64,000 nucleotides of DNA from Flavobacterium johnsoniae (GCF_001879205.1 NZ_MLFK01000013.1:248001-312000); one strand, 5' to 3'; shown: positions 16,161 to 25,376, numbered from the stretch's first letter. The notes: generated from the letters alone by a model not told the origin. Numbers and translations: made by a program.

Positions 16161-16199
16161 AAAAACGGCAGTTATTTCTTTGAAGTAACTGCCGTTTTT
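16161..16199. terminator. Bidirectional terminator between convergent genes
   Basis: AAAAACGGCAGTTA and TAACTGCCGTTTTT form a 14-bp stem between the chitinase gene (plus) and the gene ending at 16218 (minus). Confidence 0.85.
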
Positions 16200-16217
16200 A
16201 TTTTATAAGAAAAAAAT

Positions 16218-16703
16218 CTATTGAACTTTTGATTTATCTAATTCCCCAATAAACGGAATTGATTCCAGAATTTCGGCTCTAATTATAGTTTGCAAGTAAA
16301 CTTCTAATTGAACAAATTTAGCCGCATTTATAGCTCCTATGGCTTTTTTTGCCTGCCCGTAAGTTTTAGAATATAATTTTTCGTAATCGATATGATTTTT
16401 CAGAGTTCCTTTTGCTAACTCATCTGCTTTTGCGTCTGTTAGGGTTTCATAATTGGCTGCGTAATCATTAATTAGCTGAAATTTGGTTTGGCCAAGTGCT
16501 TTACGTTTCGTTTCATACTCATCATATACTTTAGTAAAAGCAGCTGATTGGGTATCAGATAAATTCATATACTGTTTTACTAAATCGCTTTTTGATTTTC
16601 CGTAAATACTTTGTAAAACATCTACATCTTCCTTAAATGAAGATTGTGCATAAGATGAAAACGAGGCAATGGCCATAATAAAAATAAGACTTAATTTTTT
16701 CAT
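16218..16703 (-). CDS. Exported helical protein, Spy/CpxP-like in appearance
   Basis: 161 residues with a signal peptide (MKKLSLIFIMAIASFSSYA). The mature part is helical and charged. It has MNLSDTQSAAFTKVYDEYETKRK and a later NAAKFVQLEVYLQTIIRAEI, reminiscent of the LTxxQ repeats of Spy/CpxP-type periplasmic chaperones, but the match is weak. I do not assign a function. It forms a minus-strand cluster with two other small envelope genes (16798 and 17357). Confidence 0.75.
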   Translation of the reverse strand: MKKLSLIFIMAIASFSSYAQSSFKEDVDVLQSIYGKSKSDLVKQYMNLSDTQSAAFTKVYDEYETKRKALGQTKFQLINDYAANYETLTDAKADELAKGTLKNHIDYEKLYSKTYGQAKKAIGAINAAKFVQLEVYLQTIIRAEILESIPFIGELDKSKVQ

Positions 16704-16797
16704 AGTTTCGATTTTTAATTTGTTCCTAAATAATTATGCATTCTAAATTATATTAATTCAAAAAAGTGAGGGTGCAATAAAAAATATAAAAGCAGTT

Positions 16798-17319
16798 TTA
16801 TTTTTTATCTGCTGCTGCTTTTGGAGCACTGATGACTCCATCATAAAATATAGGGGCGCGATTATTACTATTAACTGAAAGTGACGTTCCTCCATCAAAA
16901 AAAATCGTAAACATTAAATCATAAACATCATTCTTTCCTTTAACAGTAGCTTTCAGCGTGTAGTTCTTTTTGTTTTTCTCTACTTTTATATTTTGAGGTA
17001 TCCCTTCAAATTTAATTCCTCCGTCGGTTCCATACCCCACATTGTAACCTCTTCCGAAAAAAGGAAGATCACAAGTTGTTTTCTCCATATTAAATTTCAA
17101 AAAATAAGTATTATAATCGAGATTTATTAGTCGGCCACCCTGAGGCGTAACTCTTTGAGCCTCGAAAACAAAATTATTAGAATCGATTAGGACTTCGATT
17201 TGTTTTTGCTTTTGTACATCACGTTCGGCTTTTAATTCTTTTTTAGTTTTTTCCTGAGCCAAAACAGAAAAATTCAAAAAGCCAAATAATAAAAATAAAA
17301 CGGATAATTTAGTTTTCAT
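16798..17319 (-). CDS. Exported DUF4251-like protein
   Basis: 173 residues with a signal peptide (MKTKLSVLFLLFGFLNFSVLA). The segment SNNFVFEAQRVTPQGGRLINLDYNTYFLKFNMEKTTCDLPFFGRGY and the rest (VGYGTDGGIKFEG, beta-rich) fit the Bacteroidota-specific DUF4251 family as I recall it. Function is unknown; it is probably a periplasmic beta-rich protein. Confidence 0.8.
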   Translation of the reverse strand: MKTKLSVLFLLFGFLNFSVLAQEKTKKELKAERDVQKQKQIEVLIDSNNFVFEAQRVTPQGGRLINLDYNTYFLKFNMEKTTCDLPFFGRGYNVGYGTDGGIKFEGIPQNIKVEKNKKNYTLKATVKGKNDVYDLMFTIFFDGGTSLSVNSNNRAPIFYDGVISAPKAAADKK

Positions 17320-17356
17320 CGTATCCCTTTTTAATTGCTTTCAAAAAGCAGTAAGC

Positions 17357-17794
17357 CTACTTTTTGGTAAATCTCATCATCGCAATATCTCCCGAAATTA
17401 AATTCAGTGTTTTACCATCATCGGTAATATCGTAAGACGTAATTTTTTGAAGCGTACTCATATAAGTCTGTTCGCCTTGATGCCCGTCCATACACATCAT
17501 CTTGGTAACAGCCATTGGCTGCGTAAAATCAATTTTATTGCCGTTAACCACCAATTTTCCTGTATAAGTATTACAACTGTTATTTCCAGAAACCTGATTA
17601 TCTTTAGTATTAAAAGTTATCGTTGGTTTTTTATTTGGGTATAAGCCGTCAAAAGCAATTCTGGGTCCGGTAATATAGTTGAGCTCCCAGGTACCGCTGA
17701 GTTTAGAAGCAGCATCCGTTTTTTTGCATTTAAAAATATTGCAGGAAAGTAAAACCGAACTCAAGAAAACAAGGGTTAAAATCTTTTTCATCAT
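17357..17794 (-). CDS. META domain lipoprotein (HslJ-like)
   Basis: 145 residues. An N-terminal lipobox (VLLSC near residue 18) indicates a lipoprotein; either of two adjacent Met codons could start it. The META domain is clear: LSGTWELNYITG, the GNNSCNTYTGKLVVNGNKIDF segment, and MTKMMCMDG-type residues with YMSTLQKITSYDITDDGKTLNLISG. HslJ-type proteins in E. coli are linked to novobiocin resistance and heat; the role here is unknown. Probably the first gene of the minus-strand group. Confidence 0.85.
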   Translation of the reverse strand: MMKKILTLVFLSSVLLSCNIFKCKKTDAASKLSGTWELNYITGPRIAFDGLYPNKKPTITFNTKDNQVSGNNSCNTYTGKLVVNGNKIDFTQPMAVTKMMCMDGHQGEQTYMSTLQKITSYDITDDGKTLNLISGDIAMMRFTKK

Positions 17795-18007
17795 AACTTT
17801 AAGTATTAAATATGAACGAATTAGAAAATTTTAATTTCAGAAAATGTTCGTTGAAACCTTTACGAATTTAAGCAATATTTTTGGGTTTTGTGCTCAATCG
17901 AGATTAAATTATAACGAATAGTTTGACTTTTTTTTAACTTTTAGAGTTAAAGTATTCCGTTATTTTATGTTAAATTTACTTAATAATTAATTAAATGCCC
18001 ATATACT

Positions 18008-18535
18008 ATGAAAAAACTGATTGTATCTTTCGCTATAATTACAGCCTTAATAATTGGCTGTAAGACCAATACAAAATCAAATGATGCAAAAACTCTAACT
18101 GTAGCACTTGAGCCAAAAAGCAATAGCAAAGTAGGCGGAACTGCAACTTTTACTGAAAAAAATGGTAAAGTTACTTTTACAGCAAAAATGACAGGATTAG
18201 AGCCGGGAGTTCACGCAATACATATTCACGAAAAAGCAGATTGCAGCGCTGCAGATGGAAGTTCAGCCGGCGGACACTGGAACCCTACTTTCAAAAAACA
18301 TGGAAAATGGGGAGTTGGAGAATATCATAAAGGTGATATTGGAAACTTTACAGCTGATGCAAAAGGCAACGGATCTATCACTCTAACCACTGACGAATGG
18401 TGCATAGGGTGTGATGATGAAACTAAAAATATACTAAACAAAGGTTTAATTGTTCACCAGGGAACTGATGATTTTACAACGCAGCCAACCGGAAATGCCG
18501 GCGGTCGCGCAGCCTGTGCAGGGATAATTAAATAA
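18008..18535 (+). CDS. sodC: Cu/Zn superoxide dismutase lipoprotein
   Basis: 175 residues. The signal peptide ends in a lipobox (IIGC, C18), so it is probably a periplasmic or outer-membrane lipoprotein. All active-site residues are present: copper ligands H72, H74, H90 and H150; zinc ligands H90, H98, H107 and D110; the electrostatic-guidance Arg R167; and the conserved disulfide C79-C170. It converts superoxide to peroxide and oxygen outside the cytoplasm. Monocistronic, with its own terminator. Confidence 0.95.
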   Translation: MKKLIVSFAIITALIIGCKTNTKSNDAKTLTVALEPKSNSKVGGTATFTEKNGKVTFTAKMTGLEPGVHAIHIHEKADCSAADGSSAGGHWNPTFKKHGKWGVGEYHKGDIGNFTADAKGNGSITLTTDEWCIGCDDETKNILNKGLIVHQGTDDFTTQPTGNAGGRAACAGIIK

Positions 18536-18546
18536 TAAAATACTAG

Positions 18547-18590
18547 TAACCACTATTTTTCACAAAAATCTAGTGGTTATTTTATTTTTA
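18547..18590 (+). terminator. Terminator after sodC
   Basis: TAACCACTA pairs with TAGTGGTTA (9 bp), extended by TTTTT/AAAAA around a CAC loop, then a T-rich run. Confidence 0.75.
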
Positions 18591-18616
18591 ATTCATTCTA
18601 AAACAATAAAAAGATA

Positions 18617-18625
18617 TAGCTTTGC
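18617..18625 (+). promoter_or_regulatory. -7 element TAGCTTTGC
   Basis: Exact match to TAnnTTTGC, 18 nt before the start codon at 18644. Confidence 0.55.
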
Positions 18626-18643
18626 AGCTATAAATTCAATTCA

Positions 18644-19846
18644 ATGATTAACCCATCAGCACACGGCTGGATAGATAAATTTTTTAGCGAGCAGAAGTTT
18701 TCAGAAGCAATTCCTTTTGAAACTGCTGATTCCTTTTACTATAAAGTAAGAGAGACCGGTTTTATCTACGGTCATATCATTGCAATTAATTCTCAAGTTC
18801 CAATTCCGATAAAAGGCTGGTTTAAAACCGAAATTTCTAAAGTTGCCTTATTAAACACACTTTATCATGTTTTTTGTTTAGAAAAAAGAAGTTCTGAACC
18901 TAATAACTTTATTGCTGAAGTATTGAAATTCTACAAGCAAATGAATCCGGAAGGGTTTAACTTGTTTAAAATGCTCCTGCCAAAAGACTCTCCTTCTTTA
19001 TCATTAGAAAGTATAATTGATGAAAGAGTACAAACAAACGACAGTATTATAAGCAAGAACTTTTCGCATTTAGTAACTAATGCACTCTTGTTTATTGATG
19101 TTTTGGCATTCAGACAATATTTAGAACATGGAGAGATTCCTGAAAAATATCTAAAACGTATTGAAGAAACGGTTCTGGGAATTGTAGGCCTTGCCTTAAA
19201 AACTAAAACAATCAAATCGCAGCACGATGATTTACTGATTAAGCTTTTTGAAGCCTCTATACGTTATTCTAAATTCTCAAAAGTAACGGTTGAAACATTA
19301 GAAACACTGCAATTAGACTATTTTAAAAATAAGCTGGAGCATTACTATTTAATAGATATGGCCGGAATGGCTTTATGGAGCGATGGTGTTGTAGAAAATG
19401 AAGAATCGTATTTTTTATATTCTTTAGGATCAATGATGGGAGTTTCTGATGATTTTGTAACTCAGAGTATCGATACTACTCATACTTTCATTACGACACA
19501 TAAAAAGAAAATACCTTACTTTAACTATTCAAATCCGGTTAAGCATTTTTATGACCAGATGACGCACAGCGTTGTAAAACTGATTATAAGAAACAAAAAC
19601 AGATTAATTAAGGAAATTGTTCAGAGTAAAGAATTAATGGTTCTACTAGCTTATTCTACCACCAGGGATCTGGATGCAAAGGAAAAGAAAAAAGTAAAAA
19701 AACAGCTTTTGGATATTTGTAAAACAATTCCGTCGCTAACTATATTTTTACTTCCGGGAGGCAGTTTACTATTGCCTATTTTAATAAAGTTTATCCCAAC
19801 AATGTTACCATCTGCATTTAATGAAAATCTAGACGAAAACGAATAA
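18644..19846 (+). CDS. LETM1-related protein
   Basis: 400 residues. An uncharacterised helical N-terminal part (1-330) is followed by a LETM1-like segment: ELMVLLAYSTTRDLDAKEKKKVKKQLLDICKTIPSLTIFLLPGGSLLLPILIKFIPTMLPSAF. This has the characteristic PSL...FLLPGG..LLP hydrophobic stretch, probably one membrane segment. A DIAGMALWSDGVVENEESYFLYSLGSMM region looks TerB-like. In flavobacteria such proteins are labelled LETM1-related biofilm-associated proteins (recall). In mitochondria LETM1 affects K+/Ca2+ exchange; the bacterial function is unclear. Confidence 0.8.
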   Translation: MINPSAHGWIDKFFSEQKFSEAIPFETADSFYYKVRETGFIYGHIIAINSQVPIPIKGWFKTEISKVALLNTLYHVFCLEKRSSEPNNFIAEVLKFYKQMNPEGFNLFKMLLPKDSPSLSLESIIDERVQTNDSIISKNFSHLVTNALLFIDVLAFRQYLEHGEIPEKYLKRIEETVLGIVGLALKTKTIKSQHDDLLIKLFEASIRYSKFSKVTVETLETLQLDYFKNKLEHYYLIDMAGMALWSDGVVENEESYFLYSLGSMMGVSDDFVTQSIDTTHTFITTHKKKIPYFNYSNPVKHFYDQMTHSVVKLIIRNKNRLIKEIVQSKELMVLLAYSTTRDLDAKEKKKVKKQLLDICKTIPSLTIFLLPGGSLLLPILIKFIPTMLPSAFNENLDENE

Positions 19847-19847
19847 A

Positions 19848-19874
19848 AAAAATCGCCCTTTTGAGGCGATTTTT
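19848..19874. terminator. Bidirectional terminator
   Basis: AAAAATCGCC/GGCGATTTTT form a 10-bp stem between convergent genes. Confidence 0.85.
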
Positions 19875-19880
19875 ATTTTT

Positions 19881-20519
19881 TTATAGATTTGTAAGCTGGT
19901 AAACTTCATCTAACTCATCATTCGAACTGATGTTTACATTTAAATCGGTTACAAAACCAGAATTTAATCCATAAACCCATCCGTGAAGCATTAAGTCCTG
20001 ACCATTTTTCCAGGCTCCCTGTACAATCGAAGTTTTTGCCAGATTATAAACCTGCTCTTTTGCATTGATTTCTACAAAGGCATTAAAACGCTCTGTTTCA
20101 TCTGCAATTGAATTTAAGTATTTATCGTGTAAACGGTACTCATCTTTAATATGACGAATCCAGTTGTCGATAATTCCAACAGATTGCTGACCCATCGCCG
20201 CTTTTACACCTCCACAGCCATAATGACCGCAGACAATAACGTGTTTTACTTTTAAAACATTTACTGCATAATCTAATACACTTAACATATTCATATCAGA
20301 GTGAACGACCATGTTCGCAATATTTCTGTGTACAAACACCTCTCCTGGTTTAGCACCAATGATTTCGTTTGCTGGTACACGGCTGTCAGAACATCCAATC
20401 CATAATAATGGAGGAGATTGTCCTTTTGCTAAATCAGCAAAGTAATTAGGATCTTTTGCCAATGAATCTTCAACCCACTTTTTATTATTCTCTAGTATTT
20501 GTTCATAAAACTTTCTCAT
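19881..20519 (-). CDS. can: Beta-class carbonic anhydrase
   Basis: 212 residues, cytoplasmic. Zinc ligands C43, H99 and C102 and the D45/R47 dyad are visible in IGCSDSRVPANEI and VIVCGHYGCGGVKAAMG. It interconverts CO2 and bicarbonate. The gene is 117 nt downstream of a SulP transporter on the same strand; SulP-carbonic anhydrase pairs usually mark bicarbonate uptake or supply. Confidence 0.95.
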   Translation of the reverse strand: MRKFYEQILENNKKWVEDSLAKDPNYFADLAKGQSPPLLWIGCSDSRVPANEIIGAKPGEVFVHRNIANMVVHSDMNMLSVLDYAVNVLKVKHVIVCGHYGCGGVKAAMGQQSVGIIDNWIRHIKDEYRLHDKYLNSIADETERFNAFVEINAKEQVYNLAKTSIVQGAWKNGQDLMLHGWVYGLNSGFVTDLNVNISSNDELDEVYQLTNL

Positions 20520-20636
20520 TCTTTTTTATTTTTTTGTATTTTCAATGCTTAAGCATATCAAAAAGACTTTACTGTAAAGTTATTTAAATTTTGATATTTC
20601 TCAAGCCTGATTAATATCTTTATTTATATAATTTGT

Positions 20637-22286
20637 TTAAAAATTTTCTTTTACTTCTTCTTTCTTAACTAATGCACGCTTTGCAACATCATAATAATGT
20701 TCGATAGTTACGTGATTATTATTATCCGGAGTGTTCTCTAATTCATAAGCCTCTTTAAAACCTTTTAGTTTTACTTTGATGTTTTCATCAATTGCACGGG
20801 TTTCTTTAAATTCACGAATTAAATCCAGAACATCATGAGCAATATACTCAGTATCATGCGCATTGATAATCACTCTGGAATTTTCAGGAATTTCACTTAA
20901 TGTCTGTTTTATCGCAGCTTTATTTAAAAATGAAACTTCCTGCGCCAAATCGATATGGATAATATCGCCGTCTTCGTATTCTTCTTTTTTGAAGTTGTAT
21001 GCTCGTTTTAGGTTTCCTCTTAAAACAAAAATAATACTAATGATAATTCCTAAAGCAACTCCTTTAAGCAAATCTGTCGCAACAACAAAGACCAAAGTTG
21101 CAATAAAAGGGACAAACTGGTATTTCCCCTTTTCCCAGAAATGCATAAAGGTTGCTGGTTTTGCTAATTTATATCCTACTAAGATTAAAACTGTTGCCAA
21201 TGTTGCCAATGGAATTTTATTTAAAATGGCAGGAATAGATAAAACACTTATTAATAAAAGGACACCATGTATGATAGCCGACATTTTAGATTTTGCCCCT
21301 GCATTGTTGTTTGCAGATGATCTAACGACTACTGATGTCATAGGAAGCCCTCCTAAAAGAGAACTTACCATATTACCAATACCTTGTGCTCTAAGCTCAA
21401 CATTTGTATTGGTATAACGTTTCTGAACATCCATTCTATCTGAAGCTTCGATACACAAAAGTGTTTCAATAGAAGCAACAATGGCAATTGTAACAGCTAC
21501 AACCCAAACCTGCGGATTTGTTACTGCCGCAAAGTTTGGCATAATTAGAATAGACTTAAATTCATCAAAAGATTTTGGAACTGGCAAAGAAACCAAATGC
21601 TCTTTTGCAATTGCCAATGAGCTTCCTGAAGCTATAAAAAATTCATTTAATAATACCCCCAGTATAACAGCAACAAGAGCGCCAGGCACCAACTTTAATT
21701 TCTTTAAAAAAGGAACTTTATCCCAAGAAATTAAAACGATTAATGATACTACTGAAACTAAAACTGCACCAAGGTGAATGTGATTTAAAACATCAAAAAG
21801 AAAAGAAAACGAATTGCTTCCGTCATTTTGAATAAAGGCCTGATCACCTTCAAAATCAGCATCGTAACCAACAGCGTGCGGAATTTGTTTTAGAATAATA
21901 ATAATTCCAATACCCGCTAACATTCCTTCGATTACGTTAGTTGGAAAATAATTGGATATACTTCCGGCTTTTAAAAATCCTAATGCTAATTGAATTATTC
22001 CTGCAATAAAAACAGACAGTAAAAACACATCAAAAGCGCCAAAATCAGTAATAGCGGTTAATATAATAGCTGTTAAACCAGCGGCAGGTCCGGAAACGCT
22101 GATATGTGACTGGCTTAAATAACCTACCACAATACCACCAATAACACCTGCAATAATTCCAGAAAATAACGGCGCTCCAGAGGCCATTGCAATACCTAAA
22201 CACAATGGAAGAGCCACCAAAAAAACCACTAAACCTGAAGCAAAATCAGATTTAAGGTTGGCAAAAAGATTGATTTTTTTTGTCAT
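20637..22286 (-). CDS. SulP family anion transporter with STAS domain (probable bicarbonate transport)
   Basis: 549 residues. About 10-12 hydrophobic segments occupy 10-425, starting with LKSDFASGLVVFLVALPLCLGIAMASGAPLFSGIIAGVIGGIV and HISVSGPAAGLTAI, the classical SulP opening. A cytoplasmic STAS domain occupies about 440-535 (GDIIHIDLAQEVSFLNKAAIKQTL...SRVIINAHDTEYIAHDVLDLI). Substrates in the family are sulfate, bicarbonate and others; the adjacent carbonic anhydrase favours bicarbonate. Probably cotranscribed with it. Confidence 0.9.
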   Translation of the reverse strand: MTKKINLFANLKSDFASGLVVFLVALPLCLGIAMASGAPLFSGIIAGVIGGIVVGYLSQSHISVSGPAAGLTAIILTAITDFGAFDVFLLSVFIAGIIQLALGFLKAGSISNYFPTNVIEGMLAGIGIIIILKQIPHAVGYDADFEGDQAFIQNDGSNSFSFLFDVLNHIHLGAVLVSVVSLIVLISWDKVPFLKKLKLVPGALVAVILGVLLNEFFIASGSSLAIAKEHLVSLPVPKSFDEFKSILIMPNFAAVTNPQVWVVAVTIAIVASIETLLCIEASDRMDVQKRYTNTNVELRAQGIGNMVSSLLGGLPMTSVVVRSSANNNAGAKSKMSAIIHGVLLLISVLSIPAILNKIPLATLATVLILVGYKLAKPATFMHFWEKGKYQFVPFIATLVFVVATDLLKGVALGIIISIIFVLRGNLKRAYNFKKEEYEDGDIIHIDLAQEVSFLNKAAIKQTLSEIPENSRVIINAHDTEYIAHDVLDLIREFKETRAIDENIKVKLKGFKEAYELENTPDNNNHVTIEHYYDVAKRALVKKEEVKENF

Positions 22287-22365
22287 AATACAATACTAAA
22301 AATTGATACATTAAAGATCTACTGCATTTATTCTAAATACAGCTGCTTTCAAATAATCGGAAGTA

Positions 22366-22647
22366 TTATATTAAATTGGGAGGTGGAGCAAATATGCTCG
22401 GAGAAATATTATCAAGTTTTACGATGTTTTCAGAAACAATCGTTTTCTTTTGAATATAAACAGGCATCAGCACTTCATGCTCTAAAATAACAGGATGCAC
22501 TGCAGCTTTAAGTTCTTTATGAACTTCTTCTTCAGAGAAACTAAAAGACATGCAAGTATTATTCCCTTTCTTTATCGCCTGAACAATTGTTGGGGTCGAT
22601 AAGAAAGCAATAAATATGAATAATAATATGCGGGCTACTAATTTCAT
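22366..22647 (-). CDS. Small exported protein of unknown function
   Basis: 93 residues from the internal Met at 22647, which gives a clean signal peptide (KLVARILLFIFIAFLSTPTIVQA); the frame opens 8 codons further up. The mature part is about 70 residues with one Cys and ends IFAPPPNLI. I do not recognise it. Confidence 0.6.
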   Translation of the reverse strand: MKLVARILLFIFIAFLSTPTIVQAIKKGNNTCMSFSFSEEEVHKELKAAVHPVILEHEVLMPVYIQKKTIVSENIVKLDNISPSIFAPPPNLI

Positions 22648-22721
22648 TGAGGCAAAAATAGCGTTAAACAAATAAAATCAAAGCGACAAGGCAAAAATTT
22701 TATACAATTTTAACAAAAAAG

Positions 22722-22759
22722 AAAAGCAGAATGATCAAATTCGATCATTCTGCTTTTTT
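22722..22759 (-). terminator. Terminator after dps
   Basis: AAAAGCAGAATGATC/GATCATTCTGCTTTT form a 15-bp perfect stem with a 6-nt loop, 22 nt downstream of the dps stop codon. Confidence 0.85.
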
Positions 22760-22780
22760 AACATATTAACAAACAACTCA

Positions 22781-23260
22781 TTACAAGGTTTCATCTAACC
22801 ATGCATTCATCATCCAGATTGTTTTTTCCTGCTCTGCAATAAAGTCACTCATCATTGAATTTGTACCTTCATCATTTATTTCATCTGATTTGTTTAGAAT
22901 TTCTCTTTCAATTTTTAACAAATCTGATAAAGAGTTAACAATCAGCTGTACTGCTTTTTCATCATTTGAAATATTTTTTCCAACCGTTAATTTGTTGTTT
23001 TTAATATAATCTTCAAAAGTATGCAGCGGAGTCCCTCCAATTGTAAGCACCCTTTCAGCGATCATATCAATTTTTAATTGTGAATCTGTATATAGTTCTT
23101 CAAATTTCACATGTAAATCAAAGAAACGTTTTCCTCTAATATTCCAGTGAATTCCTCTTAAATTTTGATAATAAACCTGAAAATTCGACAACAGCACATT
23201 TAATTCTTTTACTAATAATTCCGACTCTTTTACAGGCAATCCTAAAATATTTGTTTTCAT
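22781..23260 (-). CDS. dps: Dps family DNA-binding ferritin-like protein
   Basis: 159 residues forming a four-helix ferritin fold: LNVLLSNFQVYYQNLRGIHWNIRGKRFFDLHVKFEELYTDSQLKIDMIAERVLTIGG. The ferroxidase-site residues are H38, H50 and E54, with helix 4 at FIAEQEKTIWMMNAWLDE. Dps dodecamers oxidise iron with peroxide and protect DNA. It is divergent from oxyR across a 109-nt region, a classical peroxide-stress arrangement. Confidence 0.93.
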   Translation of the reverse strand: MKTNILGLPVKESELLVKELNVLLSNFQVYYQNLRGIHWNIRGKRFFDLHVKFEELYTDSQLKIDMIAERVLTIGGTPLHTFEDYIKNNKLTVGKNISNDEKAVQLIVNSLSDLLKIEREILNKSDEINDEGTNSMMSDFIAEQEKTIWMMNAWLDETL

Positions 23261-23341
23261 AATATTGTATTTTAATCACTAAGTTACTACAAAAATAAAG
23301 CATCTCCTATAAAAAAATTATAAAAAAAAATTATATTTACC

Positions 23342-23350
23342 TATTTTTGC
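23342..23350 (+). promoter_or_regulatory. oxyR -7 element TATTTTTGC in the dps-oxyR divergent region
   Basis: Exact TAnnTTTGC match 19 nt before the oxyR start. The same 109-nt region contains several ATAG/CTAT-type half sites (CCTAT at 23292, CTAT at 23341, CTAT at 23363) spaced about one helical turn or more apart, compatible with OxyR binding, but degenerate. Confidence 0.5.
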
Positions 23351-23369
23351 ATCACAAAATACTATCAAA

Positions 23370-24317
23370 ATGACGATCACTCAATTACAATATGTGTTAG
23401 CTGTTGCAGAGCATAAAAACTTTACACTTGCTGCCGAAAAATGTTTCGTAACACAACCAACATTAAGTATGCAGATTCAAAAAATTGAAGAAGAACTTAA
23501 TATTTTAATTTTCGACAGAAGCAAGAAACCGATCCAGCTTACAGATATTGGCCAAAAGATTGTAAATCAAGCTAAAAATATTGTAAACGAAGCCGACAGA
23601 ATAAAAGACATCGTGGAGCAGCAAAAAGGTTTTATTGGCGGAGAATTTCGTTTGGGAATTATCCCTACGATTATGCCAACGCTTTTACCTATGTTTTTAA
23701 ATAATTTCATCAAGAAATACCCAAAAGTTAAACTTTTAATTGAAGAGCTTAATACAGATGAAATTATTGTAAAACTAAAGAACGGCCATCTTGATGCGGC
23801 AATTGCGGCAACACCTTTGGAAGACGAAAAAATTAAAGAAATTGTTTTGTATTTTGAGCCTTTTGTGGCTTACATTCCGGAACATCATGCTGTTTTTGAA
23901 AAACAAGAAATTGAAGTTGCAGATTTAAACATTAACGAAATCCTGCTTTTGCAAGACGGGCATTGCTTTAGAGACGGAATTTTAAACTTGTGCAAAAACG
24001 GTACAGACATCGACCAGAATAATTTTCAGATTCAAAGCGGCAGTTTTGAAACTCTAATAAAATTAGCCGATGAAGGTTTGGGCACAACGTTACTTCCGTA
24101 CCTGCACACCTTAGACTTAAAAGATTCCGACAAACTGAAACTACGAAACTTTAAGGAACCAAAACCCGCCCGAGAGGTAAGTTTAATTTACCCAAAGAGC
24201 GAATTAAAAATGCAAATCATTGATGCCATTCGATCTACAATTGCCGGCGTTGTAAAAGGGGCAATTGTTTTTCAAAATGTTCAAATCATCAGTCCGCTGC
24301 AAAAAAAGCAATCATAA
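23370..24317 (+). CDS. oxyR: OxyR-type LysR peroxide sensor
   Basis: 315 residues. LysR HTH at 1-60 (TQLQYVLAVAEHKNFTLAAEKCFVTQPTLSMQIQKIEEEL) and a substrate-binding-like sensor domain. The redox cysteines fall exactly at C199 and C208 (DGHCFRD...NLCKNG), the E. coli OxyR numbering, which makes this a true OxyR rather than a generic LysR. On peroxide exposure the cysteines form a disulfide and activate targets. The divergent dps gene is the likely first target. Confidence 0.95.
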   Translation: MTITQLQYVLAVAEHKNFTLAAEKCFVTQPTLSMQIQKIEEELNILIFDRSKKPIQLTDIGQKIVNQAKNIVNEADRIKDIVEQQKGFIGGEFRLGIIPTIMPTLLPMFLNNFIKKYPKVKLLIEELNTDEIIVKLKNGHLDAAIAATPLEDEKIKEIVLYFEPFVAYIPEHHAVFEKQEIEVADLNINEILLLQDGHCFRDGILNLCKNGTDIDQNNFQIQSGSFETLIKLADEGLGTTLLPYLHTLDLKDSDKLKLRNFKEPKPAREVSLIYPKSELKMQIIDAIRSTIAGVVKGAIVFQNVQIISPLQKKQS

Positions 24318-24345
24318 AAAAAGGAGCCAATTTGGCTCCTTTTTC
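24318..24345. terminator. Bidirectional terminator between oxyR and the next minus-strand gene
   Basis: AAAAAGGAGCCAAATTTGGC-type perfect palindrome with flanking A and T runs. Confidence 0.85.
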
Positions 24346-24346
24346 T

Positions 24347-24544
24347 TTATACTTTAATTAGAAGTAGACTTTGTTTTAATTCTGGTTTCTCAATAATAAA
24401 ATTCAATAACCATTCTTGCAATTGTTCCATTTCGTATGGTAACAGGGTTTTGATAGCTTTTTCTAATTCTTTGCAGAAAAGTATCGGATCGAAACTAACT
24501 CTCTCAAGTATTGATTTCGTGTAATCAAACATCATTTTAGACAT
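24347..24544 (-). CDS. Small conserved-looking hypothetical protein
   Basis: 65 residues (MSKMMFDYTKSILERVSFDP...), helical and acidic, with no signal peptide. It begins a short minus-strand unit with a terminator directly behind. I believe similar 65-residue proteins recur in flavobacteria, but no function is known to me. Confidence 0.6.
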   Translation of the reverse strand: MSKMMFDYTKSILERVSFDPILFCKELEKAIKTLLPYEMEQLQEWLLNFIIEKPELKQSLLLIKV

Positions 24545-24710
24545 AATAAAATAAGATTTTCGGGGGTTATCTATATTTTTAAACTCGCAACAAATTTAAT
24601 CAAATAACATTCATAGGCATTCATTTTAACTTATTTTTTTAAAAACTTTAGCAACGAATACGTTTTCTTAAAACATATAAATCAATATAGAATGATTCTA
24701 AACAACTCAT

Positions 24711-25376
24711 TTAAACCTTTTTAAAGGCTCTAAACATTTCTCGTTTCCCTGGAGGACCTGCCAATTTCTCAACCGTAAATCCAACAGAAATCATGCTTCT
24801 TTTAACAACTCCTCTTGCGGCGTAAGTAACCAAAACTCCATTTGGCTTTAAACTATTGTACATTTTCTGAAAAATCTCGGTACTCCAAAGCTCCGGCTGG
24901 ACACGATATCCAAAAGCGTCAAAGTAAATCAAATCAAAAATTTCTAAATCGTCAATTTCATCAAAAAATTGTTTCCTTTTGGTTAACGAGAATTGACTGC
25001 TAATTTCGGTTTTCTCATTCCATTCACATTTATGCATTTTTTGGAAAATGTTTTCAAATTCCAATGCTTCGAGTTCTGCCACATAATTCATAGCCATGAC
25101 TTCGTCGGCATTAACAGGATAAGCCTCTATCCCTACGTAATCAATTTGCTGCGTTTTTTGTTCTGATTCTAGAAAAGTGATAAAAGCATTAAGTCCGGTT
25201 CCAAAACCAATTTCGAGAATAGAAACCGGATTATTTTCAAATAATGACAAACCATTTTTTATAAATACATGTTTTGCTTCCTGAATTGCACCGTGTTTAG
25301 AATGATAACTTTCATTCCATTCTTCTAAATGAATTGTCGTTGAGCCATCTAGCGTTTTTATTATTTCTCTTTTCAC
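24711..25376 (-). CDS. mnmD: MnmD-like tRNA (mnm5s2U34) methyltransferase
   Basis: 221 residues. It starts with TLDGSTTIHLEEWNESYHSKHGAIQEAKHVFIKNGL, the MnmC N-domain signature. The SAM-binding ILEIGFGTGLNAF and DLIYFDAFGYRVQPELWS follow. It is the stand-alone methyltransferase (MnmD) without the FAD oxidase half, so it should carry out the last methylation of 5-aminomethyl-2-thiouridine at tRNA wobble position 34. Confidence 0.9.
   Translation of the reverse strand: MKREIIKTLDGSTTIHLEEWNESYHSKHGAIQEAKHVFIKNGLSLFENNPVSILEIGFGTGLNAFITFLESEQKTQQIDYVGIEAYPVNADEVMAMNYVAELEALEFENIFQKMHKCEWNEKTEISSQFSLTKRKQFFDEIDDLEIFDLIYFDAFGYRVQPELWSTEIFQKMYNSLKPNGVLVTYAARGVVKRSMISVGFTVEKLAGPPGKREMFRAFKKV

Noticed and set aside
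20863..21777. Plus-strand open frames opposite the SulP transporter
   Set aside because: Antisense shadows of membrane helices with no start context.
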